From the NCBI GenBank assembly GCA_964641175.1, contig CAZXLJ010000045.1:1-24800 (forward strand): 24,800 bases of DNA. Reading direction: 5' to 3'. Origin of the DNA: CAYNST01 sp964641175 (GTDB taxonomy: Bacteria > Pseudomonadota > Gammaproteobacteria > Pseudomonadales > Cellvibrionaceae). Made by a program: the position numbers and the translations under genes. Below the pieces are notes generated by a model. The model was given only the letters and a program-made list of their open reading frames with translations. It did not search any database and was not told where the DNA came from. Position 1 is the stretch's first letter. The number at the start of each line of letters is the position of its first letter. This document shows positions 15,149 to 22,790 of this stretch, piece by piece.

Positions 15149-15490
15149 ATGAAACAGACGAACGCGTTAATTATTGCGCTGACTCTTGTTGCCGCCTCCG
15201 CCTGTACCTCCGTGAAACCGCCGGAGTCCATGCTGAGCGCTACCCAGAGCAGTGTTGATCAGGCAAAGCTGGTGGGCGCGACCGAACATGCGCCCCTTGA
15301 ACTTAATAATGCCGAGGACAACCTGGCGAAGGCAGAGCGGGCTATGGAAGAAAAGGAGTATGAAGAGGCGGAGCTGTACATGGAGAGGGCTCAGGCAGAT
15401 GCCGAGCTGGCCATCACCAAAACCAATGCTGAAAAATCCCGCAAGGCGGCCGGCGAAGTTCGCGAAAGTCTGCAGCTGTTGCAAAACTGA
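15149..15490 (+). CDS. DUF4398 domain lipoprotein
   Basis: The 113-residue product has a lipoprotein signal with lipobox VAASAC (lipidated C19), and then a mostly helical domain with the DUF4398 pattern. That pattern is APLELNNAEDNLAKAE (about 50-65), the acidic MEEKEYEEAELYMERA and ADAELAITKTNAEKSRKAAGE. The residue after the lipidated Cys is Thr, so outer-membrane retention is likely. I chose ATG 15149 because AAAGGTGA lies just upstream and the signal peptide begins there; the frame stays open back to 14978 without a plausible start. It probably forms an operon with the OmpA-domain gene 50 bases downstream. The function is unknown beyond periplasmic location. Confidence 0.85.
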   Translation: MKQTNALIIALTLVAASACTSVKPPESMLSATQSSVDQAKLVGATEHAPLELNNAEDNLAKAERAMEEKEYEEAELYMERAQADAELAITKTNAEKSRKAAGEVRESLQLLQN

Positions 15491-15540
15491 GCGCTATTTA
15501 AGGGCCGAATCAAATAATCAACCATAGAGGCTGACAGAAT

Positions 15541-16404
15541 ATGAGGAATTTAACCGGGTTGGCGTTCCTGCTGGGAACGCTTGCAGTGAGTGGCTGCAGC
15601 ACTACATCTGTTACTGAATCGCGCGCCGATCAGTTGCGCGCCGAGTTTGATTTGATGGCGGGTCAAGGCGTGGTGCGGGAGCAGGCACCCGTTGCCGTCG
15701 ACGAGGCCCGAAAGGAGCTCGACAAACTGGAAAGCCTGGTTGATTCCGGCGCTCCGGACGACCAGATAAAGCAGCAGATATACATAACCGAACGTAAAAT
15801 AGACCTGGTACGGGAGTCGGCCCAGATGAAACAGGCGGACGATTTTATTTCGGAAGCCGACAGTCACCGTAAAGAGGTAATCATTCAGCAAAAAGACCGT
15901 CAGATAGTAGAAGCGGAAAATGCTGCCGCTGTGATGGGAGTGGCGGCGATGCAGGCCGAGAAGCGTGCCGAGCAGATGGAAGCCCAGGTGCAATCCCTGC
16001 AGAGTGAGGTCGACGAACTGTCCGCCCAAAATACCGAACGGGGTATGGTGCTGACTCTGGGTGACATTCTGTTTGAAAAGGACAAGGCGCGACTCAAGTC
16101 AAATGCCAATGAAAGCCTGCTCAAGGTTGCCGAGTTTCTGAATGAATACCCGGACCGGGAACTCGTCATCGAAGGCCATACCGACAGTACGGGCCCCAGC
16201 GAGTATAACGAAGAGTTGTCCGAGGCACGTGCCGAGTCCGTCAAAGATGCTCTGGTCGGCTACGGCGTGGACGCGGAGCGCATCGAGACCGACGGGTTAG
16301 GTGAGAGCAGGCCGGTGGAGTCTAATGAAACAACATTCGGGCGGGTCCAGAACCGGCGAGTGGAAATCATCATCCTCGAAGATAATCGTAACGCTGCACG
16401 ATAA
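15541..16404 (+). CDS. OmpA-family lipoprotein with N-terminal DUF4398-like module
   Basis: The 287-residue product has a lipobox (LAVSGC, lipidated C19) and a DUF4398-like helical region with APVAVDEARKELDKLE (49-64). A coiled-coil stretch rich in Ala, Glu and Gln (about 95-165) leads to a C-terminal OmpA domain (about 166-280). That domain has GHTDSTG (212-218), the EARAESV segment with R230 and GRVQNRRVEI (267-276), which bind the diaminopimelate of peptidoglycan in this family. It likely tethers the outer membrane to the cell wall. GAGG lies ten bases before ATG. It shares the N-terminal module with the preceding gene, suggesting a duplicated or interacting pair. Confidence 0.92.
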   Translation: MRNLTGLAFLLGTLAVSGCSTTSVTESRADQLRAEFDLMAGQGVVREQAPVAVDEARKELDKLESLVDSGAPDDQIKQQIYITERKIDLVRESAQMKQADDFISEADSHRKEVIIQQKDRQIVEAENAAAVMGVAAMQAEKRAEQMEAQVQSLQSEVDELSAQNTERGMVLTLGDILFEKDKARLKSNANESLLKVAEFLNEYPDRELVIEGHTDSTGPSEYNEELSEARAESVKDALVGYGVDAERIETDGLGESRPVESNETTFGRVQNRRVEIIILEDNRNAAR

Positions 16405-16412
16405 GTTTTCGT

Positions 16413-16444
16413 TAAAGAAAAAGCGGCCCAGTCATACTGGGCCG
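16413..16444 (-). terminator. Intrinsic terminator of the Spy/CpxP-like gene
   Basis: On the minus strand a 9-bp perfect stem (CGGCCCAGT against ACTGGGCCG, 16424-16444, 3-base loop) is followed by CTTTTTCTTT. It lies 48 bases after the Spy/CpxP-like stop. The same stem lies 20 bases after the convergent OmpA-family stop and may end that transcript too, but no T-run follows on the plus strand. Confidence 0.85.
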
Positions 16445-16491
16445 TCGATGGTCATCCGATCAAAAAGCGGTTACGCAACAAAGACGGGGAT

Positions 16492-16941
16492 TTAGCTGTC
16501 TTTGCGACGTTCTTTCCACTTGGCTTGCATTTCAGCGCGTTTGGTTTTCAGCTGAGTTTTCTGTTCATCCGTTAAAATCGCCTGCACCTGCTGGTGAATT
16601 TCAGCTCTTTTCAGTACCCGTTGACGCGCCATTTCGGCGGCCCTTTCCGCACGTTCATTGACTTGCTGCTGATAATCCGCAGCGGCAGGGTCCAGAGCCA
16701 TCAGACCAGCACCGCGGTGTTTGCGTCCGCCAGGGTGCCGCTCGGTTTTCATCTGCTTTTCAATTTCTGCCAGTTGCGTTTTTTGGGCTTCCGACAGATC
16801 AATCATTCGCTCCAGTTTGCCCAGTCCCATCCCTCCGTGGTGCTTGTGATGATCGCAATGATCGCCTTTAGGACCAGCAAGTGCACTTGCTGAAGTTGCC
16901 AGGACGGATACCATGAGTGCGGTTTTCAGAATCTGTTTCAT
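16492..16941 (-). CDS. Spy/CpxP-like periplasmic stress protein
   Basis: Spy and CpxP are small periplasmic chaperones or stress adaptors with LTxxQ motifs. The 149-residue product has a signal peptide (about 1-22, ending ALA before GPKGD) and a histidine-rich stretch HCDHHKHH (28-35). The two LTxxQ-type motifs are LSEAQKTQL (49-57) and LTDEQKTQL (123-131), within long charged helices. ATG 16941 has GGAG eight bases upstream; the open frame extends to 17100 without a good start. The gene is divergent from a response regulator/kinase pair, as cpxP is from cpxRA, and a CpxR-type box lies between them. The His cluster suggests metal binding, an inference only. Confidence 0.88.
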   Translation of the reverse strand: MKQILKTALMVSVLATSASALAGPKGDHCDHHKHHGGMGLGKLERMIDLSEAQKTQLAEIEKQMKTERHPGGRKHRGAGLMALDPAAADYQQQVNERAERAAEMARQRVLKRAEIHQQVQAILTDEQKTQLKTKRAEMQAKWKERRKDS

Positions 16942-17018
16942 GTTGAGAACTCCGATAGGTTTGCCTTGATGACGATGCCAGTATGGCAATACGGAGCGCA
17001 AACTTGGGTTAAGAGGGA

Positions 17019-17033
17019 GTAAAGTTATGTAAA
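17019..17033. promoter_or_regulatory. CpxR-type box
   Basis: GTAAA (17019-17023), a 5-base spacer and GTAAA (17029-17033) give an exact match to the CpxR consensus GTAAA-N5-GTAAA known from E. coli. It lies 78 bases upstream of the Spy/CpxP-like start and 85 bases upstream of the response regulator start, placed to control both divergent units. Confidence 0.8.
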
Positions 17034-17118
17034 GGCCGGGATTCGGGGCTGTCCCGGTGCGAGCGCTGCGCCATGATTGAGTGCAGATGCTTACCAACAA
17101 GCTGGGCGGAGTGGTTCC

Positions 17119-17835
17119 ATGGTTAGCGATACAGCCAAACTGTTACTGGTCGATGATGACCGAGATCTTTGTGAAATGCTTACGGAATATCTAAGCGGAG
17201 AGGGTTTCAACTGTACGGCCTTGCATGAAGGCGGGGCCGCGGTTGATGCCTTGAGCCGGGGCAATCCTTATGACGCTGTAGTGCTCGATGTCATGATGCC
17301 GGATCTGTCGGGCCTTGAAGTTTTGCAGCGAATTCGCCTGCACGACCCCGGCACCGCTATCGTTATGCTGACAGGTCGGGGCGACGACATCGACCGGATC
17401 CTGGGTCTCGAAATGGGGGCTGATGATTACCTGGCCAAGCCTTGCAATCCGCGCGAGCTGGCCGCGCGCCTGCGCGCCGTTTTGCGCCGCCGGCAGGCGA
17501 AGCCGGTTGTTGGAGAGGCTCGACCCGTACACTTGCATGGCATCGAACTCAATAGCCGCACCCTCAGCGCGACGGCAAAAGGACAAACGCTGAACCTCAC
17601 CAGTGCGGAATTCAATGCACTGCAATTACTGATGCTGAGCGCCGGTGACACCCTGAGCAAGCAGCATCTGACGGAAACGGTTTTGCATCGGCCTTTGGAA
17701 CAATATGACCGGGCCATCGATGTACATGTCAGCCGCATTCGGCAAAAGCTCGCCTCCGCGGGCGTGCAGGATGTCATAAAGGCGGTCCGCGGATTGGGCT
17801 ACCAGATGGTCGCTCAGCGCGAGCGCGAGGACTGA
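17119..17835 (+). CDS. CpxR-like OmpR-family response regulator
   Basis: The 238-residue product has a receiver domain (about 7-120) with the acidic pair D12/D13, the phospho-acceptor D57 in VVLDVMMP, T85 and K107. The C-terminal winged-helix DNA-binding domain (about 138-232) has LTSAEFNALQLLM and DVHVSRIRQKL. ATG 17119 has GGAG seven bases upstream. The kinase gene starts 5 bases after its stop, so the two form an operon. Its similarity to CpxR, the divergent Spy/CpxP-like gene and the exact GTAAA box argue that it senses envelope stress. I leave the symbol empty because orthology to CpxR is inferred from context. Confidence 0.9.
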   Translation: MVSDTAKLLLVDDDRDLCEMLTEYLSGEGFNCTALHEGGAAVDALSRGNPYDAVVLDVMMPDLSGLEVLQRIRLHDPGTAIVMLTGRGDDIDRILGLEMGADDYLAKPCNPRELAARLRAVLRRRQAKPVVGEARPVHLHGIELNSRTLSATAKGQTLNLTSAEFNALQLLMLSAGDTLSKQHLTETVLHRPLEQYDRAIDVHVSRIRQKLASAGVQDVIKAVRGLGYQMVAQRERED

Positions 17836-17840
17836 CCTGC

Positions 17841-19199
17841 ATGGCTGAATCAAATTCAAACAGAACCAAAAGCCGGCCCTTTCGGTTCAACCGTTTATTC
17901 TGGCGAATATTTCTTGCATTCTGGTCAACCAGTCTCGCCATCCTGTTCATTGCCACCGTTGTAATCGTCGATACCTTGGAGACCAGTCGTTTTGTCGAGC
18001 GGTATGAAAGCCGATTGCGGGAGAGGGCGGGCCGGGTGCTTGAACGATTGAACGAGAACGTGCAGATCCCGGAGACTCGAGCGGAAGAGAGCGGCGATCC
18101 GGGTGCGAGAGTGCGGCCGGTTCGGGGAATGGTGATTTATGATCAAACCGGCACTGTGGTGTATGGCCGGCCTCTGCCCGAGCGCGAGCACCGCGAAATC
18201 ATGCGGGTGAAAATCAACGATGCGCACGGCCACATGTACGAGGTGCAGGCTCGTGCACCCGGTGTGCCATTGTTTATCCGCCAGGCGATCACTCGGTTAC
18301 AGTCTCTGCAGTTCATCCTGATTCTGATCGCATCCACCCTGGCGAGCCTTTTTTTGAGCTGGCACATATCCCGACCTCTCAAGCAGCTCGGTCGGTTCAG
18401 TCGGGCCTATGCCAGCGGTGATACCCACGCCCGCATACAGCCAGGATTGTTGAGCAGAGGCGACGAGGTAGGAGATCTGGCCAACGATCTGGCAGCCATG
18501 ACAGGGCAGATAGAACGGACTCTGGCGGCTCAGGAGGGTTTGCTTCACAGCGTGTCACACGAGTTGCGCGCGCCTCTGGCGAGATTACAGGCAGCGGCGG
18601 GGTTGCTCGAACAAAAAGGCGGCCAGTCGGCACAGGTGGACCGGATGCACGCGGAGTGTGAGCGCATGTCCGGACTGATTCAGGAAATACTGGATTATTG
18701 CCGCAGTCGCCAGATGCCGGTGCAACTGACACGGGTGAATCTGCAGGCACTGCTGGAATCTCTGCTGGAATCCATCCGCTTCGAATTTCCGGGCCGTATT
18801 TTCAATTCGCAATTATCGCCGGGTCCGGTGTTCATTCAGGGAGATGAACGGGAGACCTTGCGCGCAGTGGAAAACGTACTGCGCAATGCCTGTCACCATA
18901 CCCCGGAGAACACACCGATTAATATCACTCTGGAAACGACTGCAAGCGGCGCCGTGCTCTGTATTCGGGATCACGGACAAGGCGTCGCCGAAGCCGAGCT
19001 GCAACGCTTGAAGCAGCCCTTTTACCGCGTCGGTAACCGGATGCATAACACCGGCTTTGGTTTGGGGCTCAGCATTGCCGACCGGTCGATCGAGCGTCAG
19101 CACGGCCAGCTGCGACTGGCCAATCATCCACAGGGCGGCCTGGAAGTTACCATGATTTTACCGCTCCATCAGGGGTCGCACCAAAAATGCGCTCCCTGA
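17841..19199 (+). CDS. CpxA-like sensor histidine kinase
   Basis: The 452-residue product has a first transmembrane helix (about 22-45), a periplasmic sensor region of about 110 residues and a second helix (about 156-174). A HAMP segment follows, starting ISRPLKQLGRF. The H box is HSVSHELRAPLARL, with phospho-acceptor H240. The ATPase domain has the N box ENVLRNAC (344-351), G1 DHGQG (377-381) and G2 GFGLGL (405-410). The start at 17841 lies 5 bases after the response regulator stop, with GAGGAC about ten bases upstream. Its partner and divergent target gene suggest a Cpx-like envelope stress role. The periplasmic region is shorter than in E. coli CpxA. Confidence 0.9.
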   Translation: MAESNSNRTKSRPFRFNRLFWRIFLAFWSTSLAILFIATVVIVDTLETSRFVERYESRLRERAGRVLERLNENVQIPETRAEESGDPGARVRPVRGMVIYDQTGTVVYGRPLPEREHREIMRVKINDAHGHMYEVQARAPGVPLFIRQAITRLQSLQFILILIASTLASLFLSWHISRPLKQLGRFSRAYASGDTHARIQPGLLSRGDEVGDLANDLAAMTGQIERTLAAQEGLLHSVSHELRAPLARLQAAAGLLEQKGGQSAQVDRMHAECERMSGLIQEILDYCRSRQMPVQLTRVNLQALLESLLESIRFEFPGRIFNSQLSPGPVFIQGDERETLRAVENVLRNACHHTPENTPINITLETTASGAVLCIRDHGQGVAEAELQRLKQPFYRVGNRMHNTGFGLGLSIADRSIERQHGQLRLANHPQGGLEVTMILPLHQGSHQKCAP

Positions 19200-19314
19200 C
19201 GCGCCCGCGTCGACGGCTCGTCGGCTGATATGCCGTAGCAACCCCGTAAAATCCCGCTTGAATGCACCGCAAACAGGCGAAAATAATGAAATTGGGTCCG
19301 TGGCGTATTCCGGG

Positions 19315-19331
19315 TTCACCATTCTGGTGCG
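19315..19331 (+). promoter_or_regulatory. NtrC-like binding site 1 upstream of urtA
   Basis: TTCACCATTCTGGTGCG contains TCAC-N7-GTGC (19316-19330), one mismatch from the NtrC core GCAC-N7-GTGC. It lies about 195 bases upstream of the predicted transcription start, a usual enhancer distance. Its centre is 19 bases from that of the second site. Confidence 0.6.
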
Positions 19332-19333
19332 AC

Positions 19334-19350
19334 AGCACTTAATTGGTGCC
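19334..19350 (+). promoter_or_regulatory. NtrC-like binding site 2 upstream of urtA
   Basis: AGCACTTAATTGGTGCC contains an exact GCAC-N7-GTGC (19335-19349). It closely resembles the strong NtrC site upstream of E. coli glnA, as I recall that site. It lies about 176 bases before the predicted start. A weaker match with a 6-base spacer (GCGC to GTGC) follows at 19358-19371. Confidence 0.7.
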
Positions 19351-19491
19351 CGAAAATGCGCCGACCGGTGCACACGGAATTTGCCGCGAATCCGCAAGGG
19401 GCGGTCGTCACTCTGATTTAATTCCTTCGGTGCGATTAAAAACAATCGCTTACCAGAATCTCCCTCAGTAAGTTGTGCCCGATAAAACCAA

Positions 19492-19508
19492 TTGGCACCA
19501 AAACTGCT
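19492..19508 (+). promoter_or_regulatory. Sigma-54 promoter of urtA
   Basis: TTGGCACCAAAACTGCT matches the -24/-12 consensus TTGGCACG-N4-TTGCT at all but two positions, with the invariant GG and GC ten bases apart. Transcription would start near 19518. With the upstream NtrC-like sites, it predicts nitrogen-starvation control of the urea transporter. Confidence 0.75.
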
Positions 19509-19656
19509 CTCGCGTCCCATGTCACCCCCGTGACTGAAGCTAATCGGCAATCGTTCCGTCAGCTACAAAGACAAATCATTGCGACATTCCAGATTTTCCC
19601 GACACGACCCGCGGCAATGCACGCGCCCAGGGTTTTAGTATTCATCAGGAGACGAT

Positions 19657-20958
19657 ATGAGTTTCAATATTAAAAAACTGGTTACCAAAACCGGTGTGGT
19701 GGTAGGGGCTGCAGCATTATTCGCGACCACCTCAATTGCACAGGCTGCCGAGACTATCAAAGTCGGTGTGCTTCATTCTCTTTCGGGCACCATGGCCATC
19801 AGTGAAACTACTCTGAAAGACACGGTTTTGATGATGATCGAGGAGCAGAACAAGGCCGGCGGCCTCATGGGCAAAAAACTCGAAGCGGTGGTCGTGGACC
19901 CGGCATCCAACTGGCCGCTTTTTGCCGAGAAGGCGAAGCAGCTGCTTTCCAAAGATAAAGTTGATGTGATATTCGGTTGCTGGACGTCGGTGTCCAGAAA
20001 ATCGGTGTTGCCGGTCATTGAAGAAATGAACGGCCTGTTGTTTTATCCCGTCCAGTACGAAGGCGAAGAATCCTCCAAAAACGTCTTTTACACCGGTGCC
20101 GCGCCCAACCAGCAGGCCATTCCGGCCGTGGATTATTTGATGAAGGAAGAGGGGGTGCAACGCTGGGTTCTCGAAGGGACTGACTATGTTTATCCGCGCA
20201 CGACCAACAAAATTCTCGAGCAATATCTGCTGAGTCAGGGTGTTGCCAAGGCGGACATCTCGATCAACTACACACCGTTCGGTCATAGTGACTGGCAGAC
20301 CCGGGTTGCGGAAATCAAGAAATTCGGATCCTCCGGCAAAAAGACCGCTGTGGTATCCACAATCAATGGCGATGCGAACGTTCCCTTTTACAAAGAACTG
20401 GCCAATGCCGGTGTGAATGCGGAAGACATTCCGGTGGTGGCATTTTCTGTCGGTGAAGAAGAATTATCCGGCTTCGATACCAAACCGCTGGTCGGGCATC
20501 TGGCCGCCTGGAATTATTTCATGAGCGCCGATGCCAAGGAAAACGAAGCGTTTATCGCCCAGTGGCATAAATTCATCAAGGATAAAAAGCGCGTAACCAA
20601 CGATCCCATGGAAGCCACGTATATCGGCTTTAAAATGTGGGCGAAAGCCGTCGAGAAAGCCGGCACCACGAGTGTTGATGACGTTCGCAAGGCCATGTAT
20701 GGCATTACTGTTCCCAACCTGACTGGCGGCATTGCAGTAATGAATACTAATCACCACCTCACCAAGCCGGTGCTGATTGGCGAAATTCAGGAGGACGGCC
20801 AGTTTGAAACCGTCTGGGAAACGCCCGGTGGTGTAATTGGTGACGCCTGGACGGATTATCTCCCCGACTCCGCCAGTCTGGTGGCGGACTGGACTGCGCC
20901 CATCAACTGCGGCAATTTCAATATCAAGACAAGCAAATGTTCAGGGCAGAACTACTAG
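19657..20958 (+). CDS. urtA: Urea ABC transporter substrate-binding protein
   Basis: UrtA is the periplasmic urea-binding component of the UrtABCDE high-affinity transporter. The 433-residue product has a Sec signal peptide (about 1-30, ending AQA before AETIKVG) and then a type I periplasmic binding fold. Urt-family stretches are visible: VGVLHSLSGTMAISE, FGCWTSVSRKSVLPV, LFYPVQYEGEESS, FYTGAAPNQQ and EGTDYVYPRTTN. AGGAG lies five bases before ATG 19657. A terminator-like hairpin directly follows the gene, which would allow much higher UrtA than membrane component expression. The sigma-54/NtrC-type upstream region fits a nitrogen-scavenging role. Confidence 0.96.
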   Translation: MSFNIKKLVTKTGVVVGAAALFATTSIAQAAETIKVGVLHSLSGTMAISETTLKDTVLMMIEEQNKAGGLMGKKLEAVVVDPASNWPLFAEKAKQLLSKDKVDVIFGCWTSVSRKSVLPVIEEMNGLLFYPVQYEGEESSKNVFYTGAAPNQQAIPAVDYLMKEEGVQRWVLEGTDYVYPRTTNKILEQYLLSQGVAKADISINYTPFGHSDWQTRVAEIKKFGSSGKKTAVVSTINGDANVPFYKELANAGVNAEDIPVVAFSVGEEELSGFDTKPLVGHLAAWNYFMSADAKENEAFIAQWHKFIKDKKRVTNDPMEATYIGFKMWAKAVEKAGTTSVDDVRKAMYGITVPNLTGGIAVMNTNHHLTKPVLIGEIQEDGQFETVWETPGGVIGDAWTDYLPDSASLVADWTAPINCGNFNIKTSKCSGQNY

Positions 20959-20990
20959 CACAGCCACTAATAGTTTAACCCTTCCAAAAA

Positions 20991-21021
20991 CCCCGGCGCT
21001 GAACAGGCGCCGGGCAGTTTT
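20991..21021 (+). terminator. Partial terminator between urtA and urtB
   Basis: CCCGGCGC (20992-20999) and GCGCCGGG (21007-21014) enclose a 7-base loop, and CAGTTTT follows. The stem is strong and the T-run short, so partial termination is likely. This would lower transcription of urtBCD relative to urtA. Confidence 0.65.
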
Positions 21022-21169
21022 CGAAACCATTTCAGTGCCGGATGCAAGGCGAACGCGTGTTCTTTGCGACGGCTGGAATCTGCCCGTCGGAGCCCGATCC
21101 ATAGAGCAGAATTCTGCCCGCGCTGTGCCGGCATCCGAATAATATGTGCATCCATGACTGGTGCGATTA

Positions 21170-22789
21170 ATGACTCAAACCATAACGATAAAGTCCCTGA
21201 TTTTTGTTTTGCTGCTGTCCTGCCCGCTGCTGGCAATATCTCAGGATTTCGAACAGCTGGTTCAAAACCTGAATGCCCGAAGCTATGTGGCAAAAGGTCA
21301 AGCCATAGAACAACTTGTAGCTACCCGGGATTCCCGTGCGACGCTGGTTTTGCAGTCCATGCTGAATGGCGAACTTTATTATGCAGAAGGTCGCAAAGCG
21401 GTGGTGTTGTACAAGGTAACGGACACTGGATCGGTAGCGATAAATGCGGCCACCGGTGAAGAACTCGGCGAGATTCCAAAAAGGCAGCTGGACAAAATCC
21501 GGATCAATAACAGCCTGCGTGGAAAACTGCGAACCGCGGTGGCTGCCATTCAGCTCAACAGCAAGGATCGAAAAACCCGTCTGAACGCCGCACGCGATTT
21601 GATCAAAGGGCCGGATCCGGCACTTCGGGAAGTAATCGTCGACGCCCTGAGAAGTGAACAAAGCGCTGCGATTAAAAATGAACTGGAAGTCGCGCTGGCG
21701 ATTATCGATGCCCGCTCGACCGATGTGACTGAACAAAAGGATGCCATTGAAACCCTGGGCAGGTCGGTGGCGCCGGAAGCCATTGCCATCCTGCAGGGAT
21801 TTCTGCTGAAGGATGAAGCGGGAAAACATGTGGAAGCAAATCCGGAAATTGTCAAAGCCGCGCGCAAAAGCCTCGATCGCGCCGAGAGCCGAATCGGTCT
21901 ATACGGTTTTATTGAAAATCTTTTTTTCGGGTTGAGTCTCGGGTCGGTGTTGCTGCTGGCAGCGATAGGCCTGGCCATTACTTTCGGAGTAATGGGGGTG
22001 ATCAATATGGCCCACGGTGAGATGATCATGCTCGGCGCCTACACCACCTTCGCCATCCAGCAAATATTCCCCGGCTGGATTGATGCTTCCATCATCATCG
22101 CAATTCCCGCCGCGTTTCTGGTGTCAGGTTTTGCCGGCGTCATTATCGAGAGGACCGTAATCCGCCATCTGTACGGGCGGCCGTTGGAAACCCTGCTGGC
22201 GACCTTCGGCATCAGCCTGGTTCTGCAACAGGCGGTACGCAGTTATAACTCAAACAATGTACCGGTGATCACGCCAGACTGGATGAGCGGCTTCTATCAG
22301 TTCAACGGCGCCCTGTCCTTTACCTATAACCGTCTCTATATCATAGCTTTCAGCCTGCTGGTGCTGGGCCTGCTGGCACTGGTCCTGCGCAAGACCATGC
22401 TTGGCCTGCAGATGCGTGCGGTTACACAAAATCGCGCCATGGCCAACTCCATGGGGATCCGGTCGTCGTGGATCGATGCGCTGACTTTTGGCCTCGGTTC
22501 GGGGATCGCCGGCATCGCCGGGGTGGCCTTGAGCCAGATCACCAATGTGGGCCCGAACATGGGGCAGGGATACATCATCGATTCATTCATGGTGGTGGTG
22601 TTTGGCGGCGTCGGCAATCTGCTGGGCACTTTCTTCGCGGCCATGGGGCTGGGCGTTTTCGGCAAATTTCTCGAGCCTTACTCCGGCGCCGTTCTCGGCA
22701 AAATCATCATACTCGTATTTATCATCCTGTTTATTCAGTGGCGCCCGCGTGGGCTGTTTGCCCTGAAAGGCCGGTTTGTGGAGGACTGA
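21170..22789 (+). CDS. urtB: Urea ABC transporter permease UrtB
   Basis: UrtB is one of the two inner-membrane permeases of the urea transporter, related to LivH. The 539-residue product has an N-terminal signal-like helix and a soluble helical domain of about 220 residues, usual for proteobacterial UrtB. The LivH-like domain follows, with AITFGVMGVINMAHGEMIMLGAY and several transmembrane helices. The end is QWRPRGLFALKGRFVED. I chose ATG 21170; an in-frame GTG at 21161 is possible, and neither has a good ribosome binding site. It follows urtA after 211 bases containing a hairpin and a 12-base palindrome (21106-21117). The urtC start overlaps no coding sequence and lies one base after the urtB stop. 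Confidence 0.95.
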   Translation: MTQTITIKSLIFVLLLSCPLLAISQDFEQLVQNLNARSYVAKGQAIEQLVATRDSRATLVLQSMLNGELYYAEGRKAVVLYKVTDTGSVAINAATGEELGEIPKRQLDKIRINNSLRGKLRTAVAAIQLNSKDRKTRLNAARDLIKGPDPALREVIVDALRSEQSAAIKNELEVALAIIDARSTDVTEQKDAIETLGRSVAPEAIAILQGFLLKDEAGKHVEANPEIVKAARKSLDRAESRIGLYGFIENLFFGLSLGSVLLLAAIGLAITFGVMGVINMAHGEMIMLGAYTTFAIQQIFPGWIDASIIIAIPAAFLVSGFAGVIIERTVIRHLYGRPLETLLATFGISLVLQQAVRSYNSNNVPVITPDWMSGFYQFNGALSFTYNRLYIIAFSLLVLGLLALVLRKTMLGLQMRAVTQNRAMANSMGIRSSWIDALTFGLGSGIAGIAGVALSQITNVGPNMGQGYIIDSFMVVVFGGVGNLLGTFFAAMGLGVFGKFLEPYSGAVLGKIIILVFIILFIQWRPRGLFALKGRFVED

Positions 22790-22790
22790 C

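Larger units (their letters stand above)
19200..19656 (+). promoter_or_regulatory. urtA upstream region
   Basis: These 457 bases hold no gene. A 7-bp stem with a 3-base loop (19209-19225, one G-T pair) lies just after the kinase stop and has no T-run. Further along are two NtrC-like sites (19315-19350), a sigma-54 promoter (19492-19508) and AGGAG (19647-19651) five bases before the urtA ATG. The predicted 5' leader is about 140 bases. Confidence 0.7.
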
